Source: an uncultured Clostridia bacterium
GTDB taxonomy: Bacteria; Bacillota; Clostridia; Oscillospirales; Ruminococcaceae
Direction of reading: 5' to 3'
DNA: 5,674 nucleotides
Assembly (NCBI GenBank): GCA_946056455.1
Contig: CAMGJS010000079.1
Location: 1-5,674, forward strand
Part shown: positions 1-3,838 of the stretch, piece after piece
Layout of the letters: the number at the start of each line of letters is the position of its first letter
Position numbering within the stretch: position 1 is the stretch's first letter
The notes under the pieces: model-generated
Told to the model about the DNA's origin: nothing
What the model saw: the letters and a program-made list of their open reading frames with translations, nothing else
Database searches by the model: none
Translations under genes and position numbers: made by a program

Positions 1-442
1 CATTAGTAGCAGTATCGCCCTTGAAACCGGGGTCTGTCTGTGTAACAACAAGTTCAACAAAGTTGGGGGGTTCAACAGCAAATACCTTTCCCTTATACGA
101 GCAAACCTTGCATACCATCTGTTCTTTAACGAACTTAAAGTTGTCCGAAAGTTCTGAAGCGCTTATCGGAACCTGTTCGTATGTTTCCGAATCCATAAAG
201 TAATAAAGGTCGCCATCCGAATATGAATACTCCATATCCTTTCTCTCAACAAAGGCTGTGGGGAACTTTGCCGATGGGTTATAACTCTTTTCAACTACTG
301 CACCTGTAATAACATTTTTGATCTTTGTTCTTACAAATGCCGCACCCTTACCGGGCTTAACATGCTGAAATTCAACAATCTGGAGAACATTTCCGTCTTC
401 TTCGAAAGTAACTCCGTTTCTGAAATCTCCTGCTGTGATCAT
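1..442 (-). CDS. efp: Translation elongation factor P (3' end cut by window edge)
   Basis: EF-P binds between the P and E sites of the ribosome and helps peptide bond formation at consecutive prolines. The ATG is at 442-440 and 147 residues are visible out of the usual 185 or so, so about 40 C-terminal residues lie outside the window. The protein begins [10 protein letters not shown]. It has the N-terminal KOW-like domain with the loop [12 protein letters not shown] at residues 27-38, then the OB domains, with [16 protein letters not shown] at residues 130-145 typical of domain III. The loop lysine K32 aligns with B. subtilis K32, which is modified with 5-aminopentanol; whether this protein is modified cannot be told here. 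The start is fixed by GGAGG at 449-453, six bases upstream. It lies 72 bp after the pepP stop and has its own promoter-like sequence at 477-505, so it may be expressed both with pepP and alone. Identity is near certain from the sequence. Confidence 0.97.
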   Translation of the reverse strand, partial: MITAGDFRNGVTFEEDGNVLQIVEFQHVKPGKGAAFVRTKIKNVITGAVVEKSYNPSAKFPTAFVERKDMEYSYSDGDLYYFMDSETYEQVPISASELSDNFKFVKEQMVCKVCSYKGKVFAVEPPNFVELVVTQTDPGFKGDTATN

Positions 443-476
443 AAGAAACCTCCGTATGTCATAATTTAATATTATT

Positions 477-505
477 ATTGTACCGCATAATAAAGAAAAA
501 ATCAA
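477..505 (-). promoter_or_regulatory. Predicted sigma-70/sigma-A promoter for efp
   Basis: Read on the minus strand, a -35 hexamer TTGATT (505-500, four of six matches to consensus) and a -10 hexamer TACAAT (482-477, five of six) are separated by exactly 17 bp. An A-run (516-509 on the plus strand as Ts) lies just upstream of the -35 and could act as an UP-like element. The expected transcript start is near 470, giving a leader of about 28 nt that contains the GGAGG ribosome binding site at 449-453. No terminator separates this from pepP, so it probably adds to readthrough from the upstream operon. Confidence 0.7.
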
Positions 506-514
506 GTATTTTTT

Positions 515-1627
515 TTACAAAACATTCAATTCCTTAGAAAAATCCGATATTATGTATGCCGAATCTTCTGTGATTTCTATCAAATCTTCGATTCTTATAC
601 CAAATTTTTCGGGTAAATAGATACCCGGTTCTACTGTCACTATCATTCCGGGAGAAAGAATATTCTCGATAGATGATGATAAGGAAGGAAACTCATGTAT
701 TTCCATTCCGACGCCGTGTCCCGTGGCGTGACCAAAACAATCGCCGAAGCCATGCTCTTTTATATATTCTCTTGCGGCAGAATCGACGATATTCGTTTTT
801 GCGTGGCATTTTGCGGCGTCCAACGCTCTTTTCTGAGCTTCTAAAACGATATTATAAATATTAACATACTCTTCACTCGGAGTACCGAATACAAAGTTTC
901 TTGTCATATCACTGCAATACCCGTCAAATACTGCACCGCAGTCAATAAGAATATTATCGTTCTTTTTAAGGCGTCTGTTCGTTGGTATTCCGTGTGGCTT
1001 TGAAGAATTTTCGCCAAAAAGGATAATAGTATCAAATGAGGTTTTCTCTGCTCCGAGCGAGGTAATGTATTCATAATATTTCACCGCAAGCTGAATTTCC
1101 GTAACTCCTTCGGCAATATCATTTTTAATAATAAGATTTAATGCTTCCTCTGAAATTTCCTGGGCCTTCTTGATTTTTTCTACTTCCGAATTTTTCTTTA
1201 TTGCTCTGATATCCCTGATTGTATCGCTAACAAATTCATCAACAATAAAATTAATATCCGGAAAGTCATTCTTTAATTTTTTAAACTGTTGAATAGTTAT
1301 CCTATCGGTTTCTATTGCAAGTTCCTTGACAGAATGTTTTTTAAAAATCTCTGTTAACTGCTTTTTTCTATTCGTCAAAAGTATAACTTCGCATTGTTTT
1401 GCAGTTTTCAAAGCTTCTTCATAGTATCTTGAATCAACGAAAAGATAGCACCACCCTGAACGCGTTGCCAGCAGAATAGCGTCAGACACATTTGCGCCGG
1501 TAAAAAATCTTATATTCACATCAAAGGAAATCATTAATGCGTCAGCTTGTTTATAAGAGTTCTTATATATTTCATGAACATAGTTTTGCGCCATTTCTGT
1601 TGGTGCAGGGATAAACTCCTTACCCAT
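515..1627 (-). CDS. pepP: M24B family metallopeptidase, Xaa-Pro aminopeptidase/dipeptidase type
   Basis: A cytosolic peptidase of 370 aa, predicted to cleave the bond before proline in X-Pro peptides with two divalent metal ions. The creatinase-type N-terminal domain covers about residues 12-145 and the pita-bread catalytic domain about 150-365. All five expected metal ligands are present: D229 (LIDCGA), D240 (YCSDMTR), H304 (TGHGVGMEIHE), E333 (TVEPGIYL) and E347 (IRIEDLIEIT). H212 (SKPHG) and H311 are also in place, so the enzyme should be active. The start at 1627 is chosen over an in-frame ATG at 1672 because AGGAGG (1640-1635) lies seven bases before it and the longer form would extend 15 codons into aroQ. 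Its ATG shares one base with the aroQ stop (TAATG), suggesting translational coupling. It corresponds to yqhT in the B. subtilis yqhS-yqhT-efp order. Aminopeptidase P and prolidase cannot be separated by sequence reading alone. Confidence 0.93.
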   Translation of the reverse strand: MGKEFIPAPTEMAQNYVHEIYKNSYKQADALMISFDVNIRFFTGANVSDAILLATRSGWCYLFVDSRYYEEALKTAKQCEVILLTNRKKQLTEIFKKHSVKELAIETDRITIQQFKKLKNDFPDINFIVDEFVSDTIRDIRAIKKNSEVEKIKKAQEISEEALNLIIKNDIAEGVTEIQLAVKYYEYITSLGAEKTSFDTIILFGENSSKPHGIPTNRRLKKNDNILIDCGAVFDGYCSDMTRNFVFGTPSEEYVNIYNIVLEAQKRALDAAKCHAKTNIVDSAAREYIKEHGFGDCFGHATGHGVGMEIHEFPSLSSSIENILSPGMIVTVEPGIYLPEKFGIRIEDLIEITEDSAYIISDFSKELNVL

Positions 1628-2064
1628 TAATTTTCCTCCTTGATGTCTAACAATGCCTGTATAGCAAGGCAATAGCTAAACTTGCCAAATCCCGCTACCT
1701 GACCTTTGCAGACAGGCGCAATTACAGACTTTGTTCTGAATTCATCTCGTCCATGGATATTACTGAAATGAACTTCAACGCAAGGAAGATTAACGGCAGA
1801 AATAGCGTCTCTTATCGCATAGCTGTAATGAGTATAGGCTCCTGCATTAATTACTATTCCGTCAAAATTTCCCATTGCAGAATGAAGACTGTCAATAATA
1901 GCACCCTCGTGGTTAGACTGAGTGATTTCAATTTTCACTCCTTTTGAAGAAGCAAAATTTTCGATAAATTGGCATATATCAGAATATGTTTCATTACCAT
2001 ATATGCCCTTTTCACGCATTCCGGTAAGATTGATATTTGGTCCGTTTATAACAAGTATTTTCAT
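1627..2064 (-). CDS. aroQ: 3-dehydroquinate dehydratase, type II
   Basis: Catalyses the anti elimination of water from 3-dehydroquinate to 3-dehydroshikimate, the third step of the shikimate pathway to chorismate and aromatic amino acids. The product is 145 aa, the normal length for the small dodecameric type II enzyme. Visible signatures are NGPNINLTGMRE (residues 7-18) with the lid arginine R17, the catalytic tyrosine Y22, QSNHEG (49-54), N73 and H79 in INAGAYTHYSYAIRDA, and EVHFSNIHGRDEFR (97-110) with E97 and catalytic H99. AINAGAY-type variation (A74 where many homologues have proline) is ordinary. The start has GAGGAG at 2078-2073. It lies 20 bp after the TIM-barrel gene and overlaps pepP by one base, in line with co-transcription. 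It matches B. subtilis yqhS in family and position. Confidence 0.97.
   Translation of the reverse strand: MKILVINGPNINLTGMREKGIYGNETYSDICQFIENFASSKGVKIEITQSNHEGAIIDSLHSAMGNFDGIVINAGAYTHYSYAIRDAISAVNLPCVEVHFSNIHGRDEFRTKSVIAPVCKGQVAGFGKFSYCLAIQALLDIKEEN
1635..1640 (-). promoter_or_regulatory. Ribosome binding site deciding the pepP start
   Basis: The sequence AGGAGG on the minus strand lies seven bases before the ATG at 1627-1625, inside the last codons of aroQ. It supports the shorter start over the upstream in-frame ATG at 1672-1670, which would require a 45-bp overlap with aroQ. Confidence 0.85.
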
Positions 2065-2084
2065 TATCGGTGCTCCTCTTTCAG

Positions 2085-2942
2085 TTATTTGACAAGATTT
2101 TTATAATATGTTTTCATCATCCTTGCATCAATGCCTTGTGTACCTGCACTTTCGCATATAAATGTCGGATAAATCCCATATTTATAAACAAGTTCAAGCA
2201 ATGGTTCGAATTCAGGTCCATATATAGCGTCAGAAAAGGTAAGATGTCTTTTTTCTCCGCCATTCTCTGTATACTCTATTTTACTGAAATGTGAATGAAA
2301 TTCGTTGAGCCTTGAACTTCCAAGTTTATTTTTAATAGTTTTAAGTATATTATCATAGTCTTCCTTTGTTTTGGAATTACCTAAAGTTCTTGCATTAAGA
2401 TGACCAAAATCAATACAAGGGAGAAAACTTTCGTCAACAAGACAAAGTTCCATAACTTCATTTAGATCGCCTAACTGATTTATTTTACCCATTGTTTCAG
2501 GGCAACACCTTATGTGGTCAAGTCCTTCCGAAACAAGCGCCTCTCTCGCCCTTTTCAAAGTATCCTTTGCGAGAGAAAGAGCCTCTTCTCTGGACATTTT
2601 TGAACATGAACCCGAATGAATTACGATTCTTGTCCCGCCCAGCCAATCAACAGCCCTTGCACTTTGCAAGATATAATCAATACTTTTATCTCTTTTTTCT
2701 TTTTCGACACTTGAAAGTGAAATAAAATATGGCGCATGAACTGATATAATTACATTTTTTTCTTTTGCTTTTAACGCAATATTTCTTGCAAGCTCTTCCT
2801 TTATCCTGACTCCTTGTCCACACTGATATTCAAAGCAATCAAGTCCTGTTTTAACAATATAATCCGGGATGTCAAGTGAATTTTTAAATCCTAATTCCTT
2901 AAAGTCATCCGGAGTTCCAGCCGGTCCGAATACAGCATTCAT
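2085..2942 (-). CDS. Endonuclease IV-like (AP endonuclease family 2) TIM-barrel protein
   Basis: A 285-aa protein of the endonuclease IV/xylose isomerase-like TIM-barrel fold. Endonuclease IV proper cleaves DNA 5' of abasic sites with three zinc ions. Most ligand positions of the E. coli enzyme can be followed: H69 (SVHAPY), H109 (VIHSGS), E149 (CPETMG), D178 and H181 (CIDFGHLNA), H216 (FHSHF), H233 (KRHLTF) and E264 (ICESAG). The position matching E. coli D229, two residues before the last histidine, is K231 here (GEKRH instead of DRH), so one metal ligand seems absent. The length is close to that of E. coli Nfo (285 aa). From memory, close relatives in Clostridia share the KRHLTF motif, so this is probably a subfamily trait. 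Abasic-site endonuclease activity is therefore possible but unproven, and I leave the symbol empty. Its ATG overlaps the yqeG stop as ATGA, with a weak AAGGTGG ribosome binding site at 2956-2950. Confidence 0.85.
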   Translation of the reverse strand: MNAVFGPAGTPDDFKELGFKNSLDIPDYIVKTGLDCFEYQCGQGVRIKEELARNIALKAKEKNVIISVHAPYFISLSSVEKEKRDKSIDYILQSARAVDWLGGTRIVIHSGSCSKMSREEALSLAKDTLKRAREALVSEGLDHIRCCPETMGKINQLGDLNEVMELCLVDESFLPCIDFGHLNARTLGNSKTKEDYDNILKTIKNKLGSSRLNEFHSHFSKIEYTENGGEKRHLTFSDAIYGPEFEPLLELVYKYGIYPTFICESAGTQGIDARMMKTYYKNLVK

Positions 2943-3448
2943 GTCTTTTCCACCTTAGATTTAAAATTATGTTTTCTTGGAAGAAACGGAGTTTCAAGAA
3001 CTCGTTTCACTTTAAAGAAAAAGCCGTCTTCTAATTCAATAGGATACACATAAATAGTAGGCATTCTCTTAAAATTCGCACCAAGCATATCTGTAAAAAT
3101 CTGGTCTCCAACAATAGCAACTTCGTTTTTTGAAAGGCGCATTGCTTTTCTTGCTTCATCAATTCCCCTTGTCAATGGTTTTGCGCCATCTGAAATAAAA
3201 GGCAACTGTAACATCTGAGCAAACGGTCTGACCCTGTCATACTTATTGTTTGATACTATTACAAGTGGAATATCCGCACTTTTCATAGAATTTATCCAAG
3301 CAATAATATATTTAGGTGGTTTAGGATTGTTATGAGTTGTCAAAGTATTGTCCAAATCAAGAATTAATCCCTTTATTCCGTTTTGCTTAAGAAAAGCAGA
3401 TGTTATTTCTGTCACTGTATTAAAAACAAATGTTGGTTTAAACAACAT
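2939..3448 (-). CDS. yqeG: YqeG family HAD-IIIA phosphatase
   Basis: A 169-aa haloacid dehalogenase superfamily hydrolase, close to the length of B. subtilis YqeG (about 172 aa). All four HAD motifs are visible: D31 and D33 in DLDNTLT (nucleophile and acid/base), S66 in VIVSNN, K90 in SDGAKP, and D115/D120 in VGDQIFTDMLGAN. There is no large cap domain. The family is related to mitochondrial and plant phosphatidylglycerophosphate phosphatases (Gep4 type), so a role in phosphatidylglycerol synthesis is a reasonable guess, but the bacterial substrate is not established by anything here. The start at 3448 is set by AAGGAG (3461-3456) seven bases upstream. An in-frame ATG at 3502 is rejected because it would translate through the rpsU terminator and has no ribosome binding site. 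It is the first gene of the yqeG to pepP block and overlaps the next gene by four bases. Confidence 0.92.
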   Translation of the reverse strand: MLFKPTFVFNTVTEITSAFLKQNGIKGLILDLDNTLTTHNNPKPPKYIIAWINSMKSADIPLVIVSNNKYDRVRPFAQMLQLPFISDGAKPLTRGIDEARKAMRLSKNEVAIVGDQIFTDMLGANFKRMPTIYVYPIELEDGFFFKVKRVLETPFLPRKHNFKSKVEKT

Positions 3449-3455
3449 ATTAATT

Positions 3456-3461
3456 CTCCTT
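3456..3461 (-). promoter_or_regulatory. Ribosome binding site deciding the yqeG start
   Basis: AAGGAG on the minus strand lies seven bases before the ATG at 3448-3446. It sits immediately after the terminator T-tract, so it is only present on transcripts that read through or begin downstream of most of the hairpin. Confidence 0.8.
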
Positions 3462-3468
3462 GATAATG

Positions 3469-3496
3469 AAAAAGCGAGCAGAGAAAAACTGCTCGC
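3469..3496 (-). terminator. Intrinsic (rho-independent) terminator after rpsU
   Basis: On the minus strand a perfect 8-bp stem, GCGAGCAG (3496-3489) and CTGCTCGC (3481-3474), encloses a 7-nt loop (TTTTTCT) and is followed at once by TTTTT (3473-3469). Wobble and A-U pairs may lengthen the stem at its base. It begins 8 bases after the rpsU stop codon. It ends 7 bases before the yqeG ribosome binding site, so it may also act as an attenuator for the downstream genes. Confidence 0.93.
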
Positions 3497-3504
3497 CTCC
3501 ATTG

Positions 3505-3681
3505 TTAGTTGTACTTACGCTTACGCGCAGCTTCGGATTTCTTCTTGCGTTTAACCGAAGGCTTTTCATAGTGTTCTCTTTTACGAACTTCAGCGATTAC
3601 ACCGTCTTTAGCGCAGCTTCTTTTAAAGCGCTTAAGAGCTGTGTCAAGTGATTCGTTCTTACCAACACGAATTTCTGCCAT
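3505..3681 (-). CDS. rpsU: 30S ribosomal protein S21 (bS21)
   Basis: A 58-aa basic protein of the small ribosomal subunit, bound near the anti-Shine-Dalgarno end of 16S rRNA on the platform and important in initiation. It starts [19 protein letters not shown] and continues with the typical [14 protein letters not shown] stretch (residues 35-48) and a lysine/arginine-rich tail ending KRKYN. The length matches Firmicute S21 (about 57-58 aa). The ATG at 3681-3679 follows a strong AGGGAGGG (3697-3690) by eight bases. It has its own near-consensus promoter at 3794-3823 and its own terminator, so it can form a single-gene transcript. The neighbouring genes differ from the classical enterobacterial rpsU-dnaG-rpoD operon. 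Identity is near certain. Confidence 0.97.
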   Translation of the reverse strand: MAEIRVGKNESLDTALKRFKRSCAKDGVIAEVRKREHYEKPSVKRKKKSEAARKRKYN

Positions 3682-3694
3682 TTCTCATTCCCTC

Positions 3695-3714
3695 CCTTTG
3701 CCGTTTAGCAGAGG
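3695..3714 (-). promoter_or_regulatory. Leader hairpin overlapping the rpsU ribosome binding site
   Basis: In the rpsU mRNA, CCUCUGC (3714-3708) can pair with GCAAAGG (3701-3695), six pairs with one C-A mismatch, around a 6-nt loop. The right arm takes in the first bases of the AGGGAGGG ribosome binding site; CCUC could alternatively pair with the GAGG core. Either would limit ribosome access. Only this one sequence was read, so covariation support is unknown. Confidence 0.35.
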
Positions 3715-3793
3715 ATTTTATACCGAAAAATTTAACACAATATGCATTAAATTATGGTAACAGAGTTATTCATCCTACGATGATACAATGATA

Positions 3794-3823
3794 ATTATAC
3801 ACTATAGGTGTATGTATTGTCAA
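3794..3823 (-). promoter_or_regulatory. Sigma-70/sigma-A promoter of rpsU
   Basis: The minus strand carries a perfect -35 TTGACA (3823-3818) and a perfect -10 TATAAT (3799-3794) separated by 18 bp, with an A-rich run just upstream. The expected transcript start is near 3787, giving a leader of about 105 nt before the rpsU ATG. The promoter begins only 15 bp after the leuS stop codon. Confidence 0.9.
3797..3813. repeat. Inverted repeat inside the rpsU promoter, possible operator
   Basis: A perfect 6-bp inverted repeat, ATACAC-TATAG-GTGTAT, lies in the spacer and covers the first half of the -10 element. A dyad in this position could bind a regulator, but the sequence is AT-rich and no known operator is recognised, so function is a guess. 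Confidence 0.4.
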
Positions 3824-3838
3824 GTATTTTTTAAAAAT

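Noticed and set aside
21..203. 60-aa plus-strand open frame opposite efp
   Set aside because: The minus strand encodes unmistakable EF-P here, so the frame is a shadow.
2070..2294. 74-aa plus-strand open frame with a cysteine- and phenylalanine-rich translation
   Set aside because: It is the reverse of the conserved C-terminal end of the TIM-barrel gene. The hydrophobic look comes from the complement of lysine/glutamate-rich codons.
3449..3502. N-terminal extension of YqeG by 18 residues from the ATG at 3502
   Set aside because: It would be translated through the rpsU terminator hairpin, has no ribosome binding site, and the 3448 start has a good one and gives the family length.
3505..3838. 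Possible small RNA or riboswitch between leuS and rpsU
   Set aside because: No known riboswitch or T-box motif is recognisable. The region is accounted for by the rpsU promoter, leader and coding sequence.
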